A model generated the notes under the pieces. That model did no database searches and had not been told where the DNA came from. It saw nothing but the letters and a program-made list of their open reading frames with translations. Positions 1 to 6,980 of a stretch of DNA of 23,400 nt are shown here, in pieces; positions within the stretch are counted from its first letter, which is position 1, and every line of letters begins with the position of its first letter. Both the position numbers and the translations under genes were made by a program. Origin of the DNA: a virus; IMG/VR virus record IMGVR_UViG_3300009008_000260, positions 1 to 23,400 of that record; one strand, given 5' to 3'.

Positions 1-1596
1 AAATATAGTCCTAGCATTGTCGGCGGCATCAAATGCGGCTTCTTTGTATTCCTTGAATGCGTCAGTCCATCCTTCGGCCCATGTTTTTGCTGTTTCTACT
101 TGTTCATCGGCTTCGTCGTCCATAAATTCAAGTGCATTAGCGGCCTTAACATATTCATCTTGTAAGTACGAAATAAATTCAGATGCTTTTTCTTTATTGA
201 TAACGCCTTTATTCGATGCTTCTATAACTCTAGCAACTTGTTTGTTGTAATCATCCCACAACTTAATAGATGGGTCTATCACACCTTCTAATTCTTTCAT
301 TTCCTTTTTAAGTTCTTTGATTTCAGCAGTATCAACTTTAATTGGGTCTTTTAATAAGTTTCTAAAAAAGTCAAGTGTTTCTGTATCAATGTCAGGCGGT
401 GTTGTGTCTATTAAGTCTTTTAGTTTTACATGCTTGAACCTTCCAATAACCGACTGTGTTTTATCTAATTCTGCGGTTATCTGTTTAATATCGGTTGCTG
501 TGTTTTTTAAATCATCCTCAGTTGTTAATAGCCATTTAACACCTTCGTAAATCCCCCAAATAGCAGTCGCTATAAGTGCCGCTTTTCCTGCAAATAAAGC
601 AAGAGGTGCTACTGCTAATCTTGCCCATTTACCAACCTTCATAAACCAACCACCCATATTTGCTAATTTAACTGTCCAATTACCGCGTAACACTTCTGCA
701 AGTCCTCGCCAAGCCTTCATTTGGTCTAAAATCTTCAGCGTTCCAAATGCTATTGCAAGACCTTTGATATTTTCGACAATTCTCGATAACGCAACACCAA
801 ACCCTTCGATTGAATCTGCAAGTTTTTGTATATTTTTCTCGTTAGCCGCCCAGCCCGACAGAGATTCGGAAATCTCTTTAATCTTTGGTGCTAACTTACC
901 TGCAACTTCTATTGATATTGCTTCAAACTGTTTTCTAACTTTAAGCCAAGCGTCGTTTGCTTCTGTTGCGGTTTGAATTGTAGATTCATCAACTATAATG
1001 CCCAATGCTCGTGCTTCTTTACGCCATTCTCTAAACCCACCAATACCATCTGTTAGCATGTTCACCATTTGCGCACCTTCCATGTCGAAGGCGGCTACTG
1101 CTAGTCTTAGTTTTTCTTGTTCACTACTAGCGCCAGCAATTGCAGTCATGTAATCCATGAATACAGAATTAATGTCACGCATACTACCGTCTTGGTTCTT
1201 GAATTCAATACCAAGTGCTTCTAAGTCTTTTGCTAATACACCAGAACCGTTACTTGCTTCACCAACTCGTCTACTGAATCGCTGTAATGATGTGTCTAAC
1301 TGCATAGCTGACATACCTGCTAACTCAGCGGCATATCTAATTTCTTGTAATGCACTTATAGCAAAACCTGTTTTGTTTGCTACTTTACCTAATGCATCGG
1401 CGGCAGCAATATTGTTTTTAACAAAATTTACTGCTAATGCGGCACCTGCACCTGTTATTGCGGCTTTAAGTGCTGTAAACGATTTACCTGTTTTTTTGGC
1501 TTGTTTGTGTGTATCGTTTAGTTGTTTTTTTGTGTTCTTTAATGTCTTTAGTGCGCTGTTCGCTGAGAGACTTAACTTATATTTTATATCAGCCAT
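1..1596 (-). CDS. Tail tape measure protein, N-terminal 532 residues (runs off left edge)
   Basis: The frame is open without a stop from ATG at 1596-1594 to base 1. The protein begins MADIKYKLSLSANSALKTLK and continues with an Ala/Lys-rich, helical N-terminus, then a typical tape-measure segment (GFAISALQEIRYAAEL, LQRFSRRVGEA, FMDYMTAIAGA at about residues 80-160). A hydrophobic stretch lies at about residues 320-355 (LAVAPLALFAGKAALIATAI), followed by a charged region rich in Lys, Glu and Asp. Tape measure proteins set tail length, fill the tail tube and help DNA cross the host envelope. The position just after the chaperones G/GT is the standard siphovirus order. The start overlaps the end of the upstream gp10-like gene by 8 bases. 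The matching C-terminus appears at 23187-23400; the middle is absent from the window. The function call is firm, the total length unknown. Confidence 0.9.
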   Translation of the reverse strand, partial: MADIKYKLSLSANSALKTLKNTKKQLNDTHKQAKKTGKSFTALKAAITGAGAALAVNFVKNNIAAADALGKVANKTGFAISALQEIRYAAELAGMSAMQLDTSLQRFSRRVGEASNGSGVLAKDLEALGIEFKNQDGSMRDINSVFMDYMTAIAGASSEQEKLRLAVAAFDMEGAQMVNMLTDGIGGFREWRKEARALGIIVDESTIQTATEANDAWLKVRKQFEAISIEVAGKLAPKIKEISESLSGWAANEKNIQKLADSIEGFGVALSRIVENIKGLAIAFGTLKILDQMKAWRGLAEVLRGNWTVKLANMGGWFMKVGKWARLAVAPLALFAGKAALIATAIWGIYEGVKWLLTTEDDLKNTATDIKQITAELDKTQSVIGRFKHVKLKDLIDTTPPDIDTETLDFFRNLLKDPIKVDTAEIKELKKEMKELEGVIDPSIKLWDDYNKQVARVIEASNKGVINKEKASEFISYLQDEYVKAANALEFMDDEADEQVETAKTWAEGWTDAFKEYKEAAFDAADNARTIF

Positions 1597-1900
1597 GCTT
1601 CTTTACCCATTTTTTTACACGTTTATTGATGTAGTCTGTTGTAGGATCAGTCATACCTAATGGTGCTTGACTGCTTCGTCCTTCATCTAGTCCTTCATCG
1701 GGTCCACTAAACGTTGCATAGTCATAATCTAGATGAATATCATCACCTATTTGTTTAGTGTTTCTTCGTGCATTACCTGTTTTATAAGGTGTTATTGATT
1801 TTAAATAGTCGTAAGCATCATCAAGAATGTCTGGAAGTTCTTTGATCATTCTATCTAGATTTTTGTCGAAGTTATCTTTATATACAACTTTACTCGCCAT
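1589..1900 (-). CDS. HK97 gp10-like tail/neck protein
   Basis: This 103-residue protein has the segment DYLKSITPYKTGNARRNT at about residues 32-49. It resembles the hallmark of HK97 gp10-like tail-completion proteins (helix, then 'P..TG.LR'). Those proteins sit at the head-tail joint and help tail completion. A basic C-terminus follows (NKRVKKWVKKHG). The ATG at 1900-1898 has an AGGTT Shine-Dalgarno-like stretch a few bases upstream. The gene overlaps the T-frame of the chaperone by 11 bases and the TMP start by 8, so it is translationally coupled. Its place between GT and TMP is unusual: gp10 homologues normally sit between the capsid and tail tube genes. The assignment rests on one motif and gene context and is therefore moderate. 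Confidence 0.6.
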   Translation of the reverse strand: MASKVVYKDNFDKNLDRMIKELPDILDDAYDYLKSITPYKTGNARRNTKQIGDDIHLDYDYATFSGPDEGLDEGRSSQAPLGMTDPTTDYINKRVKKWVKKHG

Positions 1901-2434
1901 GTTTAACCTGCTTAACTATTGACTCAAGTGTATTTATATCATACTGATCACTAACATTCTTTGAGTCCTTTTTATGCTGGTATTGCTCAAAACTTAATGC
2001 AACATCCATTACATATAAGTCAAGAGTATTAGCATTTTCTAAAATATAACTGGGTAATTTACTATATCGGGTAGCTAATGTGTCCAACATTAAAACAGCA
2101 CTTAACTCCGGACTTTCTGGAGTTAATTCCGATTTGGTTACTTTCCCAAAGTTTCAACAACCCTACTGATTACTTGTATCATTACTGCATTCGGTAATGT
2201 TGCGCCATCATCGAGAATCTTGTTGCCATCTTCGTCGAATATTAAATCCGAAACTGTATCCATCATTAGTTCGAAGTTCTCTGCATCTGCATTTGCAAGT
2301 TTTACAAAGTTTTTAATAGGTTGTCTATCCCATGTGTAAAACTCTAATGGTTCATCATATAATTCAATAATTTCTTTTGAATCTACTTCTACTTTTACTA
2401 GTTTTGGTTTATCTGCTAAGTCTGCTAATTTCAT
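1890..2434 (-). CDS. Tail assembly chaperone GT fusion made by -1 frameshift
   Basis: This is the frameshift product of the G gene. At codons GGA AAG just before the TAA at 2140-2138, the heptamer G GGA AAG (2147-2141) allows a -1 slip. The -1 frame then reads GTA ACC AAA TCG and continues without a stop through VTKSELTPESPELSAVL into MLDTLATRYSKLPSYILE, ending KQVKHGE at 1890. The predicted fusion is 181 residues: 98 of G, 17 linking residues and 66 of the T domain. In lambda, G and GT form at a fixed ratio from the same heptamer; GT binds the tape measure and recruits tail tube subunits. The T frame has an internal ATG at 2090 with no convincing Shine-Dalgarno sequence, which favours the fusion. 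It overlaps the next gene by 11 bases. Confidence 0.8.
2102..2147 (-). promoter_or_regulatory. Programmed -1 ribosomal frameshift signal (GGGAAAG plus stem-loop)
   Basis: On the minus strand GGGAAAG occupies 2147-2141 in the phase G GGA AAG, directly before the zero-frame TAA. This is the same heptamer lambda uses for G/GT. Fourteen bases downstream, TTAACTCC (2126-2119) pairs perfectly with GGAGTTAA (2109-2102) around a nine-base loop. The stem lies inside the T frame and could stall the ribosome, though the spacer is longer than the usual 5-9 bases. Confidence 0.8.
2138..2434 (-). CDS. Tail assembly chaperone G
   Basis: The 98-residue acidic protein starts MKLADLADKPKLVKVEVDSK and carries a central FYTWDRQPIKNFVKLANADA segment. 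Size, composition and position between the major tail protein and the TMP fit the lambda gpG type of tail assembly chaperone, which keeps the tape measure soluble while the tube polymerises around it. Its ATG overlaps the stop of the preceding small gene (ATGA). The gene ends ETLGK-TAA, and the last codons contain the slippery heptamer that yields the GT fusion. The function is inferred from synteny and the frameshift signal, not from sequence similarity I can verify. Confidence 0.75.
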   Translation of the reverse strand: MKLADLADKPKLVKVEVDSKEIIELYDEPLEFYTWDRQPIKNFVKLANADAENFELMMDTVSDLIFDEDGNKILDDGATLPNAVMIQVISRVVETLGK

Positions 2435-2601
2435 CTGTTAATCCTTTCTTTTAAAAAATGTACAAGTGCAAGTCCAAATCCTAATCTAGATGTTATTTTG
2501 TCAACTGTTTTTTCAACATCATCTAGTTCGTTCTTTGACTTTGCTATTTCTGCTTCAAGTGACTGAAGCAATTCTTCATCTGTTAAATCTTCAAATCTCA
2601 T
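2431..2601 (-). CDS. Small protein between major tail protein and chaperone G
   Basis: This 56-residue protein begins MRFEDLTDEELLQSLEAEIA, followed by a Glu/Lys/Asp-rich helical and probably coiled-coil segment (KSKNELDDVEKTVDKITSRL) and the tail FGLALVHFLKERINR. I place the start at 2601. A longer reading from 2619 would begin inside a terminator-like hairpin. The stop overlaps the G start (ATGA), indicating coupling. I do not recognise the family. Its position, where a chaperone pair normally sits, suggests a tail-assembly accessory or an extra chaperone module. That is inference only. Confidence 0.6.
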   Translation of the reverse strand: MRFEDLTDEELLQSLEAEIAKSKNELDDVEKTVDKITSRLGFGLALVHFLKERINR

Positions 2602-2604
2602 CAC

Positions 2605-2628
2605 TCGAAAAGGGGACATGTAGTCCCC
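2605..2628 (-). terminator. Hairpin terminator/attenuator after the major tail protein gene
   Basis: On the minus strand GGGGAC-TACAT-GTCCCC is followed by TTTT. The stem is six G/C-rich pairs (2623-2628 with 2612-2617). Just upstream lie further palindromes (CCCTCGAGGG; GGTTTATAAACC at 2634-2645). It follows the major tail protein stop by 24 bases and would lower expression of the downstream chaperones relative to the abundant tube protein. The short T run suggests partial termination. Confidence 0.55.
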
Positions 2629-2651
2629 TCGAGGGTTTATAAACCTAAGGT

Positions 2652-3122
2652 TTACGAACCTGCTGTAAAGCTACCTGAAATATCAATAGTAACTGGTGTT
2701 ACCCAAACTGGTGCATCAGGATTAACAGTTGGCGAAAGCCCTGTAATATAACCTGTTGCAGTTATATAGTTTCCTGAAGTACCTTGGTACCACACTTTAA
2801 TATCGATTTCAGTTTTATCATTACTAAGTTTCCAAACACCATCTGCTACTGCTTCTGATCCACCTGAATCACCATGCCAGTCATCTGGGTCAAGTACCAT
2901 ATTAAATGTTACTTGGTTTGTTGCTGTAGTTGATACTGCGTATTCACTTGTTGAGTCTAGTTGTTTCCAACGAAACTGTCCATTACTATTATTGATAGTG
3001 ATATCTTGCAAACCTGCAATTCTGATAATGTCTGTTCCAACAGTACCAGTTGATAGTTCGCCAGCATATGCGATATCAATAGTAGCAAAGTTACCTGTGC
3101 CTGCTACATTTATATAAGCCAC
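2652..3122 (-). CDS. Major tail (tube) protein
   Basis: This 156-residue, beta-rich protein has ITINNSNGQFRWKQLDSTSE near residues 41-60 and ends in a Thr/Ser-rich strand (TPVTIDISGSFTAGS). Size, composition and position between the tail terminator and the chaperones fit the tube-forming major tail protein of siphoviruses. The start codon is GTG (3122-3120), six bases after AGGAG. An out-of-frame ATG overlaps it (ATGTGG) and would stop after four codons. Downstream is a strong hairpin, as expected after a highly expressed gene. A tube protein is much the likeliest reading, but no diagnostic motif is visible. Confidence 0.75.
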   Translation of the reverse strand: MAYINVAGTGNFATIDIAYAGELSTGTVGTDIIRIAGLQDITINNSNGQFRWKQLDSTSEYAVSTTATNQVTFNMVLDPDDWHGDSGGSEAVADGVWKLSNDKTEIDIKVWYQGTSGNYITATGYITGLSPTVNPDAPVWVTPVTIDISGSFTAGS

Positions 3123-3131
3123 ATTATTCTC

Positions 3132-3524
3132 CTATGTTATTTGCGCAAAACGATACAAAATATTTGTAACAATTGCATCATCGTTAAATGATGTTTTAAC
3201 ATCAACTTCTCTTTCGTAAGCATCTGTTATCAATGCAGTGTTCTTTGCATCAATTAAAATATCTTTAACTGTATCGTAGTCTTGCGGTAAAGTTTTAGCA
3301 TCGTTAACGACATATAAATTAACTTCAGTGATCTTTCTAACAACATCGCTGCCATTTAAAATCTCTACTAAAGTTTCTTCATCTGTTTGTGCTTCGTCAA
3401 CATATATTACCTTTGGATTTAGTTCGTAAAGTTGATTATCATCTTCTGACCAAGGTAGTCTCTCACTTAGTTTGTAAGCTCCTAAGTCCTGTGTCTTTAG
3501 ATGTTGTATAATCGAATCTCTCAT
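3132..3524 (-). CDS. Tail terminator/tail completion protein
   Basis: This 130-residue alpha/beta protein starts MRDSIIQHLKTQDLGAYKLS and has alternating charged helices and strands (KVIYVDEAQTDEETLVEILN; ITEVNLYVVNDAK). The layout fits the minor-tail U/tail terminator type, which caps the tail tube and joins it to the head. The gene lies between the connector and the tube protein, the usual place. It overlaps the upstream gene by ATGA. The assignment is by size, fold impression and synteny. Confidence 0.6.
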   Translation of the reverse strand: MRDSIIQHLKTQDLGAYKLSERLPWSEDDNQLYELNPKVIYVDEAQTDEETLVEILNGSDVVRKITEVNLYVVNDAKTLPQDYDTVKDILIDAKNTALITDAYEREVDVKTSFNDDAIVTNILYRFAQIT

Positions 3525-4003
3525 CGTTCTAAATGCAAGTTTGGTAATGTTTGATTATGTATTTCAGTAGCTTCAATTGTACCATCGTCATCTTTGTCAT
3601 ACCAATCAGCATCAACTAATAGTTCTTCAAAAATGTCGTTGTACAAACTTCTGTAGTACCTAATCTTGTTAAGTCCGTCACTACCTTCTTCAAAGTGAGA
3701 TAATCTAGGTAAAATGTATGTGTACATTGCAAAGTAAACACACATATCACTAAAATCGTCTTGTCTAGCTATAATTTTATCTTTGTCTAGATCTGGACGC
3801 AGTACAGAATACCCACTAACTGTTTCCCACCAATCAGTGGCTTTAAGTTTTGTAAGTATTCTGTCTGTACTTCTCTTAAGAAAGTTTATTATGTCGTATT
3901 GCGAAATGCCTTCATGTTTAGCAAACAAACGTTCATCCATGTTTACAACATCTTGATAGTTTGCAAAACTTGTGATTGTACTGTTCTCTGTTATGAAGGA
4001 CAT
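3521..4003 (-). CDS. Head-tail connector protein with an EF-hand-like loop
   Basis: This 160-residue, mainly helical protein follows the capsid gene, the usual position of the head-tail adaptor that docks on the portal. Residues 35-110 (SQYDIINFLKRSTDRILTKL ... YFAMYTYILPRL) look like helical connector segments. Residues 136-147 read DKDDDGTIEATE. This matches the canonical 12-residue EF-hand calcium loop: Asp at 1, 3 and 5, Gly at 6, Ile at 8, Glu at 12. A metal-binding loop could stabilise the neck in seawater, which is an inference. The gene overlaps the tail terminator by ATGA. Confidence 0.65.
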   Translation of the reverse strand: MSFITENSTITSFANYQDVVNMDERLFAKHEGISQYDIINFLKRSTDRILTKLKATDWWETVSGYSVLRPDLDKDKIIARQDDFSDMCVYFAMYTYILPRLSHFEEGSDGLNKIRYYRSLYNDIFEELLVDADWYDKDDDGTIEATEIHNQTLPNLHLER

Positions 4004-4017
4004 ATCTATATACCTAA

Positions 4018-4833
4018 TTAAACGTTAACTAACTGGATACCACGAGTTGCGTCAACAACACCAGCGCCACCAGCCATGTGTGCTACTAAGTCGTAACCCA
4101 TAGCCGCTAAACGAGGCTCAGCATCAATGCGTAAAGTTTGACCAATTGCTAAACGAGCCGCGTCTTTACCAAAGATGAAACCTGAATGTCCACTAGGAAC
4201 TAAAGCTGATTGGAACATTTGCACACCTGCAAAAGTACCTACATAACCGTTACGCAATGCTTCAGTTTGGAAGTCACCACCTGCAAGGTTGCCATCACCG
4301 TAGATTGCTTTCATTAAAGCAGTAGCTTCTGAAGTTGAAAGGATACCGTATAATTGACCCATTTCACCAGCACTTCTAATTTGCTCAACACTATCAAACA
4401 CTGAGTCTGCTGTCATTGGAACTGAATCAGTAGTTGAATCAGTAAAGTCAGTTGCCATTGCAGTTAGTACTACTGTATCAAACTTCTTAGCAACAGCGTT
4501 ACCAAGTACACGACCAAGCTCTTGTGGGTCCAAACCGTGTGCATTTCTAACTACAGAACGAGAACCAATTGGGTTAACTGCAATTGAGTTGTTAGTATCT
4601 GTAATTACTTGTGCTGGAAGGTCTGTGGTTGCCGAATCATCTGTGTATTCAGTTGCATCTACTTCGCCTAGTAATGGAACTTGTGCTGATGCAGAACCTG
4701 CGCCAACATTAATAATTGGTACTAATTGACCAGAAAGAAAAAGACTTTGTTCTTGTGCAGTATACAAAGCCGCTGCCTTTGTAGGTGTCACTAGTGATTC
4801 TAGTGAAAAACCTGATAGATATTCATTTGCCAT
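4018..4833 (-). CDS. Major capsid protein
   Basis: This 271-residue protein lies directly after the scaffold gene and before the connector. It has a compact capsid layout: an N-terminal arm (MANEYLSGFSLESLVTPTKA), strands (ASAQVPLLGEVDA), a long helix with NAHGLDPQELGRVLGNAVAK at about residues 97-116, and a C-terminal domain ending GAGVVDATRGIQLVNV. The HK97-type fold is inferred. The ATG follows AGGAG with a seven-base spacer, consistent with strong translation. The protein carries no obvious long cleaved N-terminal delta domain, which agrees with a separate scaffold gene. Confidence 0.8.
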   Translation of the reverse strand: MANEYLSGFSLESLVTPTKAAALYTAQEQSLFLSGQLVPIINVGAGSASAQVPLLGEVDATEYTDDSATTDLPAQVITDTNNSIAVNPIGSRSVVRNAHGLDPQELGRVLGNAVAKKFDTVVLTAMATDFTDSTTDSVPMTADSVFDSVEQIRSAGEMGQLYGILSTSEATALMKAIYGDGNLAGGDFQTEALRNGYVGTFAGVQMFQSALVPSGHSGFIFGKDAARLAIGQTLRIDAEPRLAAMGYDLVAHMAGGAGVVDATRGIQLVNV

Positions 4834-4851
4834 GATATTCTCCTATTAAAT

Positions 4852-5532
4852 TTAAATTAAACCCCTAACACGAGCTTCTTTATATTTTGCTCTATCTTCG
4901 GGATTGTTCATATCTAAAGCTTCAAGGTCGAACCCATTACTTACTGGTTGTTGTGCGCTCATTGCATTTGATGTTCCAGCTCCTTTTGGACCTGCTTGTA
5001 CAAAGTGAGGGTTTGATTGTAGGAACTCTCCTACTAATTCATGGACTCCCATTAAATCACCTGCCTCTGTGTATCTAGGTTTACCAGTATCATCTAATAC
5101 TTCAACCTGACCATCTTCTGCATTAAGTTTAACCCTATCACCAAGTAGTCTTACTACTTGCTCTGGGCTAATTGCTTTTCTAGCACTTGCTTCGTTTAAC
5201 AAAGCACCATTAACCTTAATGTTTCTAAGTTCTTGCTCTAAGTTTGAAATAACTGCATCTTTCTTTGTTACAGTTTCTTTCAAGATAGAATCGAACTCAC
5301 CTCTTGCTTTCTTTTCATTTAAAGCCTTCTTCTCTTCTTGAGCTATAAGTTTCTCATAATGTTCAACATCGATGCTACCGTACTTTTTGTCGTACTTGTT
5401 GCGTTCTCTGTCTACTCTTTGAGTAATTAACTTATTAACCTCGTCTTGAGTAAAAGTCTTCTCTACCTGATTTTGTTCTAAAGAAGTTTCAGTATCTTCT
5501 ATTGCGGCCTCATTTACTGTCGGTTCAGTCAT
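4852..5532 (-). CDS. Capsid scaffold protein
   Basis: This 226-residue acidic protein is rich in Glu, Lys and Gln. It has FTQDEVNKLITQRVDRERNK near residues 27-46 and a long helical, coiled-coil-like middle (LIAQEEKKALNEKKARGEFD, then KDAVISNLEQELRNIKVNGA). A Gly/Ser/Gln-rich linker (GPKGAGTSNAMSAQQPVSNG) precedes a short C-terminal helix (NNPEDRAKYKEARVRGLI). This organisation and the place between portal and capsid are typical of phage scaffolds, which guide procapsid assembly through a C-terminal capsid-binding helix. The start has AAGAGGT upstream. Confidence 0.75.
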   Translation of the reverse strand: MTEPTVNEAAIEDTETSLEQNQVEKTFTQDEVNKLITQRVDRERNKYDKKYGSIDVEHYEKLIAQEEKKALNEKKARGEFDSILKETVTKKDAVISNLEQELRNIKVNGALLNEASARKAISPEQVVRLLGDRVKLNAEDGQVEVLDDTGKPRYTEAGDLMGVHELVGEFLQSNPHFVQAGPKGAGTSNAMSAQQPVSNGFDLEALDMNNPEDRAKYKEARVRGLI

Positions 5533-5573
5533 TTGTTTTACCTCTTAATGAATTGAGTTAATAAAAACCTCCT

Positions 5574-6953
5574 TTACGGAGTAGTCGTTGTATTTAGCGA
5601 TTGTTCTTCCTGCACTAGAGTATCTTCGTCAATATCGTCTAAAATACCTTGTAAGTCCTCTGTATCAATCATAAGCTTCGCTAATTTCTCTTCTAGCTTT
5701 CCTAATATCTTAGTATTGCTAGTAAGTGTTTGTGCTTTTTCAATAAGCAACAAATCGTTTTGTGTGTCGTGTGCATCAAATGAATCTGGGTACTGTATAT
5801 TAATATCTTCGTTTGAATAACCCATCATTGTTGCGATGCATTCCCACACTTGTTCTTCAGCTAATTCTAAATTATCTGCTTTCTCTGCTAGTCTTGCATT
5901 TAATAAACGGAATTCTGTTTCCATTGCAACACCAGACATGCGACTAACTTCTGCAGTTCTAATTGAACCTACATTTGCCATCTTGTTAATTGAATCAACT
6001 TTGTCTTTAATACTTGCTCTAATACTATCAAGTGATTGTGCATTAGGTTGTAGTAAGTAAGGCTTTGTTTCTGAAGAGATGTCATCTGGTATTTGGATAA
6101 TTGCACCAGCACCAGCACCTGCTTGTGTTTCTGCTGTTTTAACAAGTGATGGGTGTGAACTTAATCTAACAATTTGTTCAATCTCACTATTCTCGTTGAA
6201 TATTGCTTTTTGCATATCTGCAATATCGTTAATATCACTTACTCCAATACCGGGCACACTATCTCTTTGTGCGTACACACAAACAGCATTAATCTTCATG
6301 TATGGATTCTCAACAGTTTCGACAAATACTTGTTCTTCCTGCCCATCGTATTCTTCAACACGAATTGTATCTGTATGTGTTGGGTAATAGCACTTGTACA
6401 AGTTTTCAGCTAGTTTTACTTTTAAGTGAGTTAACATCTTGGATCCATTATCCATTGCTGTATATTCCCAATCAATTACATTAAGTGGGTTCATTACACT
6501 AACATAAGGTCTTACATCTTGGTCTAATTCGTCTTGCCTAGTTGTTAACTCTACTGGTGGTCTATCAACTATAATCCACGAATGTCCAACAATACTTGCT
6601 AATATAGATGCTTCTTTCATGAAGTTATTAAAACCTCTACCTTCTCTATCTGCATCTTGCAAGAACTTGTCTACTACTGGGTCATTAGCTAATGGGCCTA
6701 ATTCTCTTACTGGTTCGTTTTGGAATATAAATGAGTTGTAAATTTGTACAACTGATTTACAATGATTATCTAGTGGTGTTTGTTCTTTTCTCTTGTTGTA
6801 CTGGTCGCCAGTTTCAAACACATATCTTGCCAAATAGTCTTGTGACTTATATGCATATCCGCCTCTGTAACTATTGTAATAAAACAGCCATTCCTCAGCG
6901 AGATGTTGATACATCTCATGTGTTTGTTCTAAACTTTCTTTTGTATATGCCAT
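5574..6953 (-). CDS. Portal protein
   Basis: This 459-residue protein follows the large terminase, the usual place of the portal. It begins MAYTKESLEQTHEMYQHLAE. Portal-like elements include an N-terminal region on nucleocapsid entry (RYVFETGDQYNKRKEQTPLD; HCKSVVQIYNSFIFQNEPVR), a central GHSWIIVDRP strand, a PYVSVMNPLNVIDWEYTAMD stretch, and a late helical stem (IRTAEVSRMSGVAMETEFRL). The dodecameric portal forms the DNA entry vertex and binds the terminase. The length is typical for siphoviruses. The ATG has AGGTAG upstream. The residue pattern looks like the portal family with a DUF4055-type architecture, which I recall rather than verify. Confidence 0.85.
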   Translation of the reverse strand: MAYTKESLEQTHEMYQHLAEEWLFYYNSYRGGYAYKSQDYLARYVFETGDQYNKRKEQTPLDNHCKSVVQIYNSFIFQNEPVRELGPLANDPVVDKFLQDADREGRGFNNFMKEASILASIVGHSWIIVDRPPVELTTRQDELDQDVRPYVSVMNPLNVIDWEYTAMDNGSKMLTHLKVKLAENLYKCYYPTHTDTIRVEEYDGQEEQVFVETVENPYMKINAVCVYAQRDSVPGIGVSDINDIADMQKAIFNENSEIEQIVRLSSHPSLVKTAETQAGAGAGAIIQIPDDISSETKPYLLQPNAQSLDSIRASIKDKVDSINKMANVGSIRTAEVSRMSGVAMETEFRLLNARLAEKADNLELAEEQVWECIATMMGYSNEDINIQYPDSFDAHDTQNDLLLIEKAQTLTSNTKILGKLEEKLAKLMIDTEDLQGILDDIDEDTLVQEEQSLNTTTTP

Positions 6954-6980
6954 AATAAACTACCTGTTTGTGTATTTATG

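Noticed and set aside
5560-5582. Terminator between portal and scaffold genes
   Set aside because: The hairpin CTCC-GTAAA-GGAG followed by GTTTTTATT has only four pairs and overlaps the portal stop. Too weak to claim.
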